A stretch of DNA of 64,000 bases from Calliopsis andreniformis (GCF_051401765.1 NW_027480440.1:1-64000), one strand, 5' to 3'; positions 40,044 through 53,463 are shown, counted from the stretch's first letter. A program made the numbers and translations. The notes: a model not told the origin generated them from the letters alone.

Positions 40044-40833
40044 GAGGACTGAGGTCTGAAGATTGAGTATTCAGAATTGAGGATTCAGGATTAAGGTTTG
40101 AGGACTGAGGATTGAGGATTGAGGATTGAGGATTGAGGATTGAGGATTGAAGATTGAGGATTGGGTATTGCGGTTTGAACATTGAGGATTGAAGATTGTG
40201 GATTGAAGATTCAGTATTGAGGATTGAAGTTTGAGGATTGAGGATTGAGGATTGAAGATTGAAGATTGAGTATTGAGGATTGAAGATTGAGGATTGAGGA
40301 CTGAGAATTGAGGATTGAGGATTGAGGATTGAGGATTGAGGATTGAAGACTGAGGATTGGGTATTGAGGATTTAGCATTGGGGATTGAGGGTTGAGGATT
40401 GGGGATTGAGGGTTGAGGATTGAAGATTGAATATTAATGATTGAAGTTTGAGGATTGAGGATTGAGGGTTGTGGATTGAGGACGAGGACTGAGGGTTGAG
40501 TATTGGTGTTTGAAGTCTGAGGATTGAGGATTGAGGATTGAGAATTGAGGATTGAGGATTGATGATTGAAGATTGAGGATCGAGGATTGAGCATTGAAGA
40601 TTGAGGATTTGGGACTGAGGATTGAAGATTGAGGATTGAGGATTGAAGATTGACGATTGAGGATTGAGAATTGAGGATTGAGGAGTGAGGAATGAGGATT
40701 GAAGGTAGAGTATTGAGGATTGAAGGTTGAGGATTGTGGATTGAGTATTGAGGATTGAGGATTGAGGATTGAGGATTGACGATTGAGGATTGAAGATTGA
40801 GGATTGGGGACTGAGTGTTGAGGGTTGAATTAT

Positions 40834-40945
40834 GAGAATTGATGTTTGTGGATAGAGATTCGAAGATCGCAGATTGAGTATTGAGTATTGAATACTGTGA
40901 ATTGATGATATTCTATTGAGGATTGTGAATTGACAACTGATTGTT
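40834..40945 (+). repeat. Module A, delta (copy 26)
   Basis: Delta with GAATACT at unit 9, as at 28402 (offset 12,432). Confidence 0.92.
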
Positions 40946-42070
40946 GAGGACTGAGGTCTGAAGATTGAGGATTCAGGATTGAGGATTCAGGTTTGATGTT
41001 TGAGGACTGAGGATTGAGGATTGAGGATTGAGGATTGAGGATTGAAGATTGAGGATTGAGGATTGAGGATTGAAGATTGAGGATTGAGGATTGAAGATTG
41101 TGTATTGTTGATTGAAGATTGAGTATTGAGGATTGAAGATTGAGGATTGATAATTGAGGATTGAAGATTGAGTATTGATGATTGAAGGTTGAGGATTGAG
41201 GATTCATGTTTGAGGATTGAGGACGGGGACTGACGGTTGAGGATTGAGGTTTGAGGATTGAGGATTGAGGATTTAGGACTGAGGATTGAGGATTGAGGGT
41301 TGTGGATTGAGGACGAGGACTGAGGCTTGAGTATTGATGTTTGAGGTCTGAGGATTGAGGATTGAGGATTGAGAATTGAGGATTGAGGATTGAGGATTGA
41401 AGATTGAGGATTGAGGATTGAGGATTGAGGATTGAGGATTGAAGACTGAGGATTGGGTATTGAGGATTCAACATTGAGGATTGAGGGTTGAGGATTGAGG
41501 ATTGAGGATTGACGATTGAGGATTGAGGAATGAGAATCGAGGATTGAGGATTGAGGATTCAAGATTGAGGACTGGGCACTGAGGATTGAAGAATGAGGAT
41601 TGAGGATTGAGGATTGAGGATTGAGGATTGCAGATTGAGTATTGAGGATTGAAGATTGAGGGTTGAAGATTGAGGATTGAGGATTGAGCATTGAGGATTG
41701 ATGATTGAGGATTGAGGATTGAAGATTGAGTATTGAGGATTGAAGATTGAGGATTGAGGATTGAGGATTGAGGATTGAGGATTGAAGATTGAGGATTGGG
41801 GATTGAGGATTGACAATTGAGGATTGAGTATTGAGGACTGAGAATTGAGGATTGAGGATTGAATATTGAGGATTGCGGATTGAAGATTGACGATTGAGGA
41901 TTGAGAATTGAGGATTGAGGATTGAGGAATGAGCATTGAAGGTAGAGTATTGAGGATTGAAGGTTGAGGATTGTGGATTGAGTATTGAGGATTGAGGATT
42001 GAGGATTGAGGATTGACGATTGAGGATTGAAGATTGAGGATTGGGGACTGAGTGTTGAGGGTTGAATTAT

Positions 42071-42182
42071 GAGAATTGATGTTTGTGGATAGAGATTCGA
42101 AGATCGCAGATTGAGTATTGAGTATTGAAAACTGTGAATTGATGATATTCTATTGAGGATTGTGAATTGACAACTGATTGTT
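42071..42182 (+). repeat. Module A, delta (copy 27)
   Basis: This is the second delta in the same unit, with the usual GAAAACT. Alpha follows at 601 bp, so this is the canonical one. Confidence 0.92.
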
Positions 42183-42671
42183 GAGGACTGAGGTCTGAAG
42201 ATTGAGGATTCAGGATTGAGGATTCAGGTTTGATGTTTGAGGACTGAGGATTGAGGATTGAGTATTGAGGATTGAGGATTGAGGATTGAGGATTGAGGAT
42301 TGAGGATTGAAGATTGAGGATTGAGGATTGAGGATGAGGGCTGAGGGTTGAGGATTGAGGTTTGAGGACTGAGGACTGAGGATTGAGGATTGTGAGTTGA
42401 TGATTGAGGATTGAGGATTCAAGATTGAGGATTGGGTATTGAGGATTGAAGAATGAGGATTGAGGAATGAGTATTGAGGATTGAGGATTGAAGATTGAGT
42501 ACTGAGGATTGAAGCCTGACGATTGAGTATTGAGGATTGAGGATTGAGAATTGAGGATCGAGGATTGAAGATTGAGTATTGAGGATTGAAGACTGAGGAT
42601 CGAGGATTGTGGATTGAGGATTGAGGATTGAAGATTGAGGATTGGGGACTGAGTGTTGATGGTTGAATGAT

Positions 42672-42783
42672 GAGAATTGATGTTTGTGGATAGAGATTCG
42701 AAGATTGCAGATTGAGCATTGAGTATTGAAAACTGTGAATTGATGATATTCTATTGAGGATTGAGAATTGACAACTGATTGTT
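42672..42783 (+). repeat. Module A, alpha (copy 28)
   Basis: Alpha markers present. Followed after 315 bp by an epsilon module instead of module B. Confidence 0.93.
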
Positions 42784-42986
42784 GAGGACTGAGGTCTGAA
42801 GATTGAGGATTCAGGATTGAGGATTCAGGTTTGATGTTTGAGGACTGAGGATTGTGAATTGAGGATTGAGGATTGAGGATTGAGGACTGAGGATTGTGGA
42901 TTGAAGATTGAGGATTGGGTATTGCGCATTGAACATTGAGGATTGAAGATTGAGGATTGGGGACGGAGTGTTGAGTGTTGAGTGAT

Positions 42987-43098
42987 GCGAATTGATGTTT
43001 GTGGATAGAGATTTGAAGATTGCAGATTGAGTATTGAGTATTGAAAACTATGATTTGATGATATTCCATTGAGGATTGGGGATTGACAACTGATTGTT
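42987..43098 (+). repeat. Module A, epsilon (copy 29)
   Basis: Starts GCGAATT and has ATGATTT at unit 10. Related to 21577, but with GATGTTT at unit 2. Confidence 0.91.
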
Positions 43099-43455
43099 GA
43101 GGACTGACGGCTGAAGATTGAGGATTCAGGACTGAGGATTCAGGATTAAGGTTTGAGGACTGAGGATTGAGGATTGAGGATTGAGGATTGAGTATTGAAG
43201 ATTGAGGATTGAGGATTGCGGATTGAGGATTGAGGATTGAAAATTAAGGATTGAGGATTGACAATTGATTGTTGAGGACTGACGGCTGTAGATTGAGGAT
43301 TCAGGATTGAGGATTCAGGTTTGATGTTTGAGGACTGAGGATTGTGGATTGAGGATTGAGGATTGAGGTTTGAGGACTGAGGATTGAGGGTTGAGGATTG
43401 ATGATTGAGGATTGAGGATTCAGGATTGAGTATTGACGCTTGAGTATTGAGGATT

Positions 43456-43602
43456 GAGGATGGAGGATTGAAGAGAGAGGACAGAGTATTGAGGATTGAG
43501 TGCTGAGAGTTGATGTTTGACGATTGCGATTTGATTATTGAATATTGAGGATTGAGTACTGAATCATGAGAATTCAGGATATTCTATTGAGTATTGAGAA
43601 TT
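43456..43602 (+). repeat. Module B, copy 5
   Basis: Same order as copy 1. GAATTC at 43570. It lies 784 bp after alpha because an epsilon module A is interposed, and only 775 bp before beta because of a 678-bp deletion. Confidence 0.93.
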
Positions 43603-44230
43603 GAGGATTGATGGTTGAGTATTGAGGATTGATGGTTGAGGGTTGTGTGTTGAATATTGAGGATTGAGGATTGAGGATTGAGGATTGAGGATTGAGGATT
43701 AAGGATTGAGGATTGAAGATTGAGTATTGATGATTGAAGGTTGAGGATTGAGGATTCATGTTTGAGGATTAAGGACGGGGACTGACGGTTCAGGATTGAG
43801 GTTTGAGGATTGAGGATTGAGGATTGAGGACTGAGGATTGAGGATTGAGGACTGAGGGTTGTGGATTGAGGTCGAGGACTGAGGGTTGAGTATTGATGTT
43901 TGAGGTCTGAGGATTGAGGATTGAGGATTGAGAATTGAGGATTGAGGATTGAGGATTGAAGATTGAGGATTGAGGATTCAGGATTGAGGATTGAGGATTG
44001 AAGACTGAGGATTGGGTATTGAGGATTCAACATTGAGGATTGATTGTTGAGGATTGAGGATTGAGGATTGAAGATTGAGTATTGAGGATTGAAGATTGAG
44101 GATTGAGGATTGAGGATTGAGGATTGAGGATTGAAGATTGAGTATTGGGGATTGAGGATTGACGATTGAGGATTGAGAATTGAGGATTGAGGATTGAGGA
44201 TTGGGGACTGAGTGTTGAGGGTTGAGTGAT

Positions 44231-44342
44231 GAGAATTCATGTTTGTGGATAGAGATTTGAAGATTGCAGGTTGAGTATTGAGTATTGAAGCCTGTGAATT
44301 GAGGATTTTCTATTGAGGATTGAGGATTGACAACTGATTGTT
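44231..44342 (+). repeat. Module A, beta (copy 30)
   Basis: Beta markers present, with GAATTC at 44233. 775 bp after module B. Confidence 0.93.
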
Positions 44343-44803
44343 GAGGAGTGAGGGCTGAAGACTGAGGATTCAGGTTTGATGATTCAGGATTGAGGTTTGT
44401 GGACTGAGGATTGAGGATTGAGGATTGAGGATTGAGGATTGAGGATTGAGGATTGAAGATTGAGGATTGGGTATTGAGGATTGAACATTGAGGATTGTGG
44501 ATTGAGTATTGATGATTGAGGATTGAGGATTGAAGATTGAATATTGATGATTGAAGATTGAGGATCGAGGATTGAGGGTTGTGGATTGAGGACGAGGACT
44601 GAGGGTTGAGTATTGATGTTTGAGGTCTGAGGATTGAGGATTGAGGATTGAGAATTGAGGACTTAGGATTGAGGATTGAAGATTGAGGATTGGGTGTTGA
44701 GGATTGAAGACTGTGGATTGAGGATTGAGGATTGAGGATTGAGGATTGAAGGTTGAGTATTGAGGATTGAAGATTGAGGATTGAGGATAGAGGATTGAGG
44801 ATT

Positions 44804-45041
44804 GAGGAATGAGTATTGAAGATTGAGGATTGTGTATTGCGGATTGAACATTGAGGATTGAACATTGAGGATTGAAGATTCAGTATTGAGGGTTGAAGAT
44901 TGAGGATTGAGGATTGAGGATTGAGGATTGAGGATTGAGGATTGAGGAATGAGTATTGAAGATTGAGGATTGTGTATTGCGGATTGAACATTGAGGATTG
45001 AACATTGAGGATTGAAGATTCAGTATTGAGGGTTGAAGATT
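44804..45041 (+). repeat. 140-bp local tandem duplication
   Basis: A run starting GAGGAAT GAGTATT and containing GTGTATT GCGGATT and two GAACATT units begins at 44804 and again at 44944, exactly 20 heptamers later. The two agree for at least 14 units before the second passes into GAGGTTT. Units 1 to 6 have this run once. Confidence 0.87.
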
Positions 45042-46430
45042 GAGGTTTGAGGATTGAGGATTGATGATTTAGGACTGAGGATTGAGGATTGAGGGTTGTG
45101 GATTGAGGACGAGGACTGAGGGTTGAGTATTGATGTTTGATGTCTGAGGATTGAGGATTGAGGATTGAGAATTGAGGATAGAGGATTGAGGATTGAAGAT
45201 TGAGGATTGAGGATTGAGGAATGAAGATTGAGTATTGAGGATTGAAGATTGAGGATTGAGGATTGAGGATTGAGGATTGAGGATTGAGGACTGAAGATTG
45301 AATATTGATGATTGAAGATTGAGGATTGGGTATTGATGGTTGTGGATTGAGGACGAGGACTGAGGGTTGAGTATTGCTGTTTGAGGTCTGAGGATTGAGG
45401 ATTGAGTATTGAGAATTGAGGGTTGAGGATTGAGGATTGAAGAGTGTGGATTGGGAATTGAGGATTGAAGAATGAGGATTGAGGATTGAGGATTGAAGAC
45501 TGAGGATTGAGGATTGAAGATTGAGTATTGTTGATTGAAGATTGAGTATTGAGGATTGAAGATTGAGGATTGATAATTGAGGATTGAAGATTGAGTATTG
45601 ATGATTGAAGGTTGAGGATTGAGGATTCATGTTTGAGGATTGAGGACGGGGACTGACGGTTGAGGATTGAGGTTTGAGGATTGAGGATTGAGGATTTAGG
45701 ACTGAGGATTGAGGATTGAGGGTTGTGGATTGAGGACGAGGACTGAGGCTTGAGTATTGATGTTTGAGGACTGAGGATTGAGGATTGAGGATTGAGAATT
45801 GAGGATTGAGGATTGAGGATTGAAGATTGAGGATTGAGGATTGAGGATTGAGGATTGACGATTGAAGACTGAGAATTGGGTATTGAGGATTCAACATTGA
45901 GGATTGAGGGTTGAGGATTGAGGATTGAGGATTGACGATTGAGGATTGAGGAATGAGAATCGAGGATTGAGGATTGAGGATTCAAGATTGAGGACTGGGC
46001 ACTGAGGATTGAAGAATGAGGATTGCGGATTGAGGATTGAGGATTGAGGATTGCAGATTGAGTATTGAGGATTGAAGATTGAGGGTTGAAGATTGAGGAT
46101 TGAGGATTGAGCATTGAGGATTGATGATTGAGGATTGAGGATTGAAGATTGAGTATTGAGGATTGAAGATTGAGGATTGAGGATTGAGGACTGAGGATTG
46201 AGGATTGAAGATTGAGGATTGGTGATTGAGGATTGACAATTCAGGATTGAGTATTGAGGACTGAGAATTGAGGATTGAGGATTGAATATTGAGGATTGCG
46301 GATTGAAGATTGAGTATTGATGATTGAAGATTGAGTATTGAGGATTGAAAATTGAGGATTGAGGATTGAGGATTGAGGATTGAGGATTGAAGATTGAGGA
46401 TTGGGGACGGAGTGTTGAGTGTTGAGAGAT

Positions 46431-46542
46431 GAGAATTGATGTTTGTGGATAGAGATTTGAAGATTGCAGATTGAGTATTGAGTATTGAAAAATGTGAATT
46501 GATGATATTCCATTGAGGATTGGGGATTGACAACTGATTGTT
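46431..46542 (+). repeat. Module A, gamma (copy 31)
   Basis: Gamma markers present. Followed by GATGGCT, a change shared with 52319 and 61584 and absent from older gamma copies. Confidence 0.93.
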
Positions 46543-47526
46543 GAGGACTGATGGCTGAAGATTGAGTATTCAGAATTGAGGATTCAGAATTAAGGTTTGA
46601 GGACTGAGGATTGAGGATTGAGGATTGAGGATTGAGGATTGAGGATTGAAGATTGAGGATTGGGTATTGCGGATTGAACATTGAGGATTGAGGATTGAGG
46701 ATTGAGGATTGAAGACTGAGGATTGAGGATTGAAGATTGAGGATTGGGTATTGATGGTTGTGGATTGAGGACGAGGACTGAGGGTTGAGTATTGCTGTTT
46801 GAGGTCTGAGGATTGAGGATTGAGTATTGAGAATTGAGGGTTGAGGATTGAGGATTGAAGATTGTGGATTGGGAATTGAGGATTGAAGAATGAGGATTGA
46901 GGATTGAGGATTGAAGACTGAGGATTGAGGATTGAAGATTGTGTATTGTTGATTGAAGATTGAGTATTGAGGATTGAAGATTGAGGATTGATAATTGAGG
47001 ATTGAAGATTGAGTATTGATGATTGAAGGTTGAGGATTGAGGATTCATGTTTGAGGATTGAGGACGGGGACTGACGGTTGAGGATTGAGGTTTGAGGATT
47101 GAGGATTGAGGATTTAGGACTGAGGATTGAGGATTGAGGGTTGTGGATTGAGGACGAGGACTGAGGCTTGAGTATTGATGTTTGAGGTCTGAGGATTGAG
47201 GATTGAGGATTGAGAATTGAGGATTGAGGATTGAGGATTGAAGATTGAGGATTGAGGATTGAGGATTGAGGATTGAGGATTGAAGACTGAGCATTGGGTA
47301 TTGAGGATTCAACATTGAGGATTGAGGGTTGAGGATTGAGGATTGAGGATTGACGATTGAGGATTGAGGAATGAGAATCGAGGATTGAGGATTGAGGATT
47401 CAAGATTGAGGACTGGGCACTGAGGATTGAAGAATGAGGATTGAGGATTGAGGATTGAGGATTGAGGATTGCAGATTGAGTATTGAGGATTGAAGATTGA
47501 GGGTTGAAGATTGAGGATTGAGGATT

Positions 47527-47575
47527 GAGCATTGAGGATTGATGATTGAGCATTGAGGATTGATGATTGAGCATT
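47527..47575 (+). repeat. 21-bp triplication
   Basis: Three GAGCATT units at 21-bp steps. Here the triplication is followed by a repeat of the preceding spacer (a single GAGCATT recurs near 47730). Confidence 0.88.
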
Positions 47576-47869
47576 GAGGATTGAAGATTGAGTATTGAGG
47601 ATTGAAGATTGAGGATTGAGGATTGAGGATTGAAGAATGAGGATTGAGGATTGAGGATTGAGGATTGAGGATTGCAGATTGAGTATTGAGGATTGAAGAT
47701 TGAGGGTTGAAGATTGAGGATTGAGGATTGAGCATTGAGGATTGATGATTGAGGATTGAGTATTGTTGATTGAAGATTGAGTATTGAGGATTGAAAATTG
47801 AGGATTGAGGATTGAGGATTGAGGATTGAAGATTGAGGATTGGGGACGGAGTGTTGAGTGTTGAGTGAT

Positions 47870-47981
47870 GAGAATTGATGTTTGTGGATAGAGATTTGAA
47901 GATTGCAGATTGAGTATTGAGTATTGAAAACTGTGAATTGATGATATTCCATTGAGGACTGGGGACTGACAACTGATTGTT
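47870..47981 (+). repeat. Module A, epsilon (copy 32)
   Basis: Epsilon with GAGGACT GGGGACT before GACAACT. Lies 1439 bp after copy 31, the position of a second gamma. Confidence 0.92.
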
Positions 47982-48980
47982 GAGGACTGAGGGCTGAAGA
48001 TTGACGATTCAGGATTGAGGGTTCAGGATTAAGGTTTGAGGACTGAGGATAGAGGATTGAGGACTGAGGATTGAGGATTGAGGATTGAGGATTGAGGATT
48101 GAGGATTGAGGATTGAGGATTGAATATTGAGGATTGGGTATTGAGGATTGAACATTGAGGATTGTGGATTGAGTATTGATGATTGAGGATTGAGGATTAA
48201 AGATTGAATATTGATGATTGAAGATTGAGGATCGAGGATTGAGGGTTGTGAATTGAGGACGAGGACTGAGGGTTGAGTATTGATGTCTGGGGTCTGAGGA
48301 TTGAGGATTGAGGATTGAGTATTGAGGACTGAGGATTGAGGATTGAAGATTGAGGATTGGGTGTTGAGGATTGAAGAATGTGGATTGAGGATTGAGCATT
48401 GAGTATTGAAGATTGAGGATTGGGTATTGCGGTTTGAACATTGAGGATTGATGATTGTGGATTGAAGATTCAGTATTGGGGATTGAAGATTGAGGATTGA
48501 GGATTGAGGATTGAAGATTGAAGATTGAGTATTGAGGATTGAAGACTGAGGATTGAGGACTGAGAATTGAGGATTGAGGATTGAGGATTGAGGATTGAGG
48601 ATTGAAGACTGAGGATTGGGTATTGAGGATTTAGCATTGGGGATTGAGGGTTGAGGATTGAGGATTGAGGATTGAGGATTGAAGATTGAATATTAATGAT
48701 TGAAGATTGAGGATTGAGGATTGAGGGTTGTGGATTGAGGACGAGGACTGAGGGTTGAGTATTGGTGTTTGAAGTCTGAGGATTGAGGATTGAGGATTGA
48801 GAATTGAGGATTGAGGATTGATGATTGAAGATTGAAGATCGAGGATTGAGCATTGAAGATTGAGGATTTGGGACTGAGGATTGAAGATTGAGGATCGAGG
48901 ATTGAAGATTGACGATTGAGGATTGAGAATTGAGGATTGAGGATTGAGGAATGAGCATTGAAGGTAGAGCATTGAGGATT

Positions 48981-49036
48981 GAAAACTGTGAATTGATGAT
49001 ATTCTATTGAGGATTGTGAATTGACAACTGATTGTT
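48981..49036 (+). repeat. Module A, truncated to last 8 heptamers
   Basis: Begins abruptly at GAAAACT GTGAATT after GAGCATT GAGGATT and continues to GATTGTT. The unit 14 variant GTGAATT marks it as a delta remnant. The first half is missing, so this is a deletion junction inside a module. Confidence 0.88.
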
Positions 49037-49518
49037 GAGGACTGAGGTCTGAAGATTGAGGATTCAGGATTGAGGATTCAGGATTGAGGATTCAGGTTTG
49101 ATGTTTGAGGACTGAGGATTGAGGATTGAGGATTGAGGATTGAGGATTGAGGATTGAAGATTGAGGATTGAGGATTGAGGATGAGGGCTGAGGGTTGAGG
49201 ATTGAGGTTTGAGGACTGAGGACTGAGGGTTGAGGATTGTGAGTTGATGATTGAGGATTGAGGATTCAAGATTGAGGATTGGGTATTGAGGATTGAAGAA
49301 TGAGGATTGAGGAATGAGTATTGAGGATTGAGGATTGAAGATTGAGTACTGAGGATTGAAGCCTGACGATTGAGTATTGAGGATTGAGGATTGAGGATTG
49401 AGGATCGAGGATTGAAGATTGAGTATTGAGGATTGAAGACTGAGGATCGAGGATTGTGGATTGAGGATTGAGGATTGAAGATTGAGGATTGGGGACTGAG
49501 TGTTGAGGGTTGAGTGAT

Positions 49519-49630
49519 GAGAATTGATGTTTGTGGATAGAGATTTGAAGATTGCAGATTGAGTATTGAGTATTGAAAACTATGAATTGATGATATTCCA
49601 TTGAGGATTGGGGATTGACAACTGATTGTT
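49519..49630 (+). repeat. Module A, epsilon (copy 33)
   Basis: Epsilon with ATGAATT at unit 10. Occupies the place where alpha stands in other units. Confidence 0.91.
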
Positions 49631-50175
49631 GAGGACTGAGGGCTGAAGATTGTGGATTCAGGACTGAGGATTCAGGATTAATGTTTGAGGACTGAGGATT
49701 GAGGATTGAGGATTGAGGATTGAGGATTGAGGATTGAGGATTCAGGATTGAGGATTCAGGATTGAGGACTGAAGATTGAATATTGATGATTGATGATAGA
49801 GGATTGAGTATTGATGGTTGTGGATTGAGGACGAGGACTGAGGGTTGAGTATTGCTGTTTGAGGTCTGAGGATTGAAGCTTGATGATTGAGGATTGAAGA
49901 TTGAGGATTGAAGATTGAGGATTGAAGATTGAGGATTGAAGATTGAGTACTGAGGATTGAAGATTGAGGATTGAGGATTGCGGATTGAGGATTGAGGATT
50001 GACAATTAAGGATTGAGGATTGACAATTGATTGTTGAGGACTGACGGCTGAAGATTGAGGATTCAGGATTGAAGATTCCGGATTGAGGTTTGAGGACTGA
50101 GGATTGAGGGTTGAGGATTGATGATTGAGGATTGAGGATTGAGGATTGAGTATTGACGCTTGAGTATTGAGGATT

Positions 50176-50322
50176 GAGAATGGAGGATTGAAGAGAGAGG
50201 ACAGAGTATTGAGGATTGAGTGCTGAGAGTTGATGTTTGACGATTGCGATTTGATTATTGAATATTGAGGATTGAGTACTGAACCATGAGAATTCAGGAT
50301 ATTCTATTGAGTATTGAGAATT
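50176..50322 (+). repeat. Module B, copy 6
   Basis: Variant form: the first unit is GAGAATG rather than GAGGATG, and GAACCAT replaces GAATCAT. GAATTC at 50290. No beta module follows. Confidence 0.93.
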
Positions 50323-51662
50323 GAGGATTGATGGTTGAGTATTGAGGATTGATGGTTGAGGGTTGTGTGTTGAATATTGAGGATTGAGGATTAATGATTG
50401 AGGATTGAGGATTGAGGATTGAGGATTGAAGATTGAGTATTGATGATTGAAGGTTGAGGATTGAGGATTCGTGTTTGAGGATTTAGGACGGGGACTGACG
50501 GTTGAGGATTGAGGTTTGAGGATTGAGGATTGAGGATTGAGGACTGAGGATTGAGGATTGATGATTGAGGGTTGTGGATTGAGGTCGAGGACTGAGGGTT
50601 GAGTATTGATGTTTGAGGTCTGAGGATTGAGGATTGAGGATTGAGAATTGAGGATTGAGGATTGAGGATTGAAGATTGAGGATTGAGGATTCAGGATTGA
50701 GGATTGAGGATTGAAGACTGAGGATTGGGTATTGAGGATTCAACATTGAGGATTGATTGTTGAGGATTGAGGATTGAGGATTGACGATTGAGGATTGAGG
50801 AATGAGAATCGAGGATTGAGGTTTGAGGATTGAGGATTGAGGACTGGGCACTGAGGATTGAAGAATGAGGATTGAGGATTGAGGATTGAGGATTGAGGGT
50901 TGCAGATTGAGTATTGAGGATTGAAGATTGAGGTTTGAGGATTGAGGATTGAGGATTGAGCATTGAGGATTGATGATTGAGGATTGAGGATTGAAGATTG
51001 AGTATTGAGGATTGAAGATTGAGGATTGAGGATTGAGGATTGAGGAATGAGGATTGAAGATTGAGGATTGGGGATTGAAGATTGAGGATTGGGTATTGCG
51101 GATTGAACATTGAGGATTGAGGATTGAGGATTGAAGACTGAGGATTGGGTATTGAGGATTGAGCATTGGGGATTGAGGGTTGTGGATTGAGGATTGTGGA
51201 TTGAGGATTGAAGATTGAATATTAATGATTGAAGATTGAGGATTCAGGATTGGGTGTTGTGGATTGAGGACAAGGACTGAGGGTTGAGTATTGGTGTTTG
51301 AAGTCTGAGGATTGAGGATTGAGGATTGAGAATTGAGGATTGAGGATTGAGGATTGAAGATTGAGGATTGGGTATTGAGGATTGAACATTGAGGATTGTG
51401 GATTGAGTATTGATGATTGAGGATTGAGGATTGAAGATTGAATATTGATGATTGAAGATTGAGGATCGAGGATTGAGGGTTGTGGATTGAGGAGGAGGAC
51501 TGAGGGTTGAGTATTGATGTTTGAGTTCTGAGGATTGAGGATTGAGGATTGAGAATTGAAGACTGAGGGTTGAGGATTGAAGATTGAGGATTGGGTGTTG
51601 AGGATTGAAGAATGTGGATTGAGGATTGAGGATTGAGGATTGAGGATTGAGGATTGAAGATT

Positions 51663-51670
51663 GAAGATGG
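51663..51670 (+). other. 8-bp unit GAAGATGG
   Basis: A rare length-increased unit between GAAGATT and GAGGATT. It is the only 8-bp unit I noticed and lies in the least duplicated part of the window. Confidence 0.75.
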
Positions 51671-52318
51671 GAGGATTGAGGATTGAGTGTTGGGGATTGA
51701 GGACGAGGACTGACGGTTGAGGATTGAGGTTTGAGGATTGTGGATTGAGGATTGATGGTTGAGGATTGATGATTGAGGATTGAGGATTGAGTATTGAGGA
51801 TTGACGATTGAGTATTGAGGATTGAAGATTGAGGTTTGAGTATTGATGATTGAAGATTGAGGATTGAGGATTGAGGATTGAGGGTTGAGGTTTGAGAACG
51901 AGGACTGACGGTTGAGGATTGAGGTTTGAGGATTGAGGATTGAGGATTGAGGACTGAAGATTGAATATTGATGATTGAAGGTTGAGGATTCAGTATTGAT
52001 GGTTGTGGATTGAGGACGAGGACTGAGGGTTCAGTATTGCTGTTTGAGGTCTGAGGATTGAGGATTGAGGATTGAGGACTGAGGATTGAGGATTGAAGAT
52101 TGAGGATTGGTGATTGAGGATTGACAATTCAGGATTGAGTATTGAGGACTGAGAATTGAGGATTGAGGATTGAATATTGAGGATTGCGGATTGAAGATTG
52201 AGTATTGATGATTGAAGATTGAGTATTGAGGATTGAAAATTGAGGATTGAGGATTGAGGATTGAGGATTGAGGATTGAAGATTGAGGATTGGGGACGGAG
52301 TGTTGAGTGTTGAGAGAT

Positions 52319-52430
52319 GAGAATTGATGTTTGTGGATAGAGATTTGAAGATTGCAGATTGAGTATTGAGTATTGAAAAATGTGAATTGATGATATTCCA
52401 TTGAGGATTGGGGATTGACAACTGATTGTT
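52319..52430 (+). repeat. Module A, gamma (copy 34)
   Basis: Copy of 46431 at offset 5,888, including the GATGGCT that follows. Confidence 0.93.
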
Positions 52431-53414
52431 GAGGACTGATGGCTGAAGATTGAGTATTCAGAATTGAGGATTCAGAATTAAGGTTTGAGGACTGAGGATT
52501 GAGGATTGAGGATTGAGGATTGAGGATTGAGGATTGAAGATTGAGGATTGGGTATTGCGGATTGAACATTGAGGATTGAGGATTGAGGATTGAGGATTGA
52601 AGACTGAGGATTGAGGATTGAAGATTGAGGATTGGGTATTGATGGTTGTGGATTGAGGACGAGGACTGAGGGTTGAGTATTGCTGTTTGAGGTCTGAGGA
52701 TTGAGGATTGAGTATTGAGAATTGAGGGTTGAGGATTGAGGATTGAAGATTGTGGATTGGGAATTGAGGATTGAAGAATGAGGATTGAGGATTGAGGATT
52801 GAAGACTGAGGATTGAGGATTGAAGATTGTGTATTGTTGATTGAAGATTGAGTATTGAGGATTGAAGATTGAGGATTGATAATTGAGGATTGAAGATTGA
52901 GTATTGATGATTGAAGGTTGAGGATTGAGGATTCATGTTTGAGGATTGAGGACGGGGACTGACGGTTGAGGATTGAGGTTTGAGGATTGAGGATTGAGGA
53001 TTTAGGACTGAGGATTGAGGATTGAGGGTTGTGGATTGAGGACGAGGACTGAGGCTTGAGTATTGATGTTTGAGGTCTGAGGATTGAGGATTGAGGATTG
53101 AGAATTGAGGATTGAGGATTGAGGATTGAAGATTGAGGATTGAGGATTGAGGATTGAGGATTGAGGATTGAAGACTGAGCATTGGGTATTGAGGATTCAA
53201 CATTGAGGATTGAGGGTTGAGGATTGAGGATTGAGGATTGACGATTGAGGATTGAGGAATGAGAATCGAGGATTGAGGATTGAGGATTCAAGATTGAGGA
53301 CTGGGCACTGAGGATTGAAGAATGAGGATTGAGGATTGAGGATTGAGGATTGAGGATTGCAGATTGAGTATTGAGGATTGAAGATTGAGGGTTGAAGATT
53401 GAGGATTGAGGATT

Positions 53415-53463
53415 GAGCATTGAGGATTGATGATTGAGCATTGAGGATTGATGATTGAGCATT
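53415..53463 (+). repeat. 21-bp triplication (copy at offset 5,888)
   Basis: Same arrangement as 47527. Confidence 0.88.

Larger units (their letters stand above)
34255..42783 (+). repeat. Higher-order unit 6: B, beta, gamma, gamma, delta, delta, alpha
   Basis: This is a full module order with delta present twice (40834 and 42071), alpha to alpha 8529 bp. Its first part (to 37268) continues the 15,855-bp duplication, and 34348-41857 is the second copy of the 12,432-bp duplication. The array switches near 41857 into a stretch shared with 57010. Confidence 0.85.
42784..49630 (+). repeat. Higher-order unit 7: epsilon, B, beta, gamma, epsilon, truncated A, epsilon
   Basis: B to beta is 775 bp here, 678 bp shorter than in units 1, 3, 4 and 6. 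Beta to gamma is 2200 bp instead of about 2600. It carries a 140-bp local duplication at 44804 and a half-length module A at 48981. It reappears at 57937 onward at offset 15,153, with the same deletions. Confidence 0.85.
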
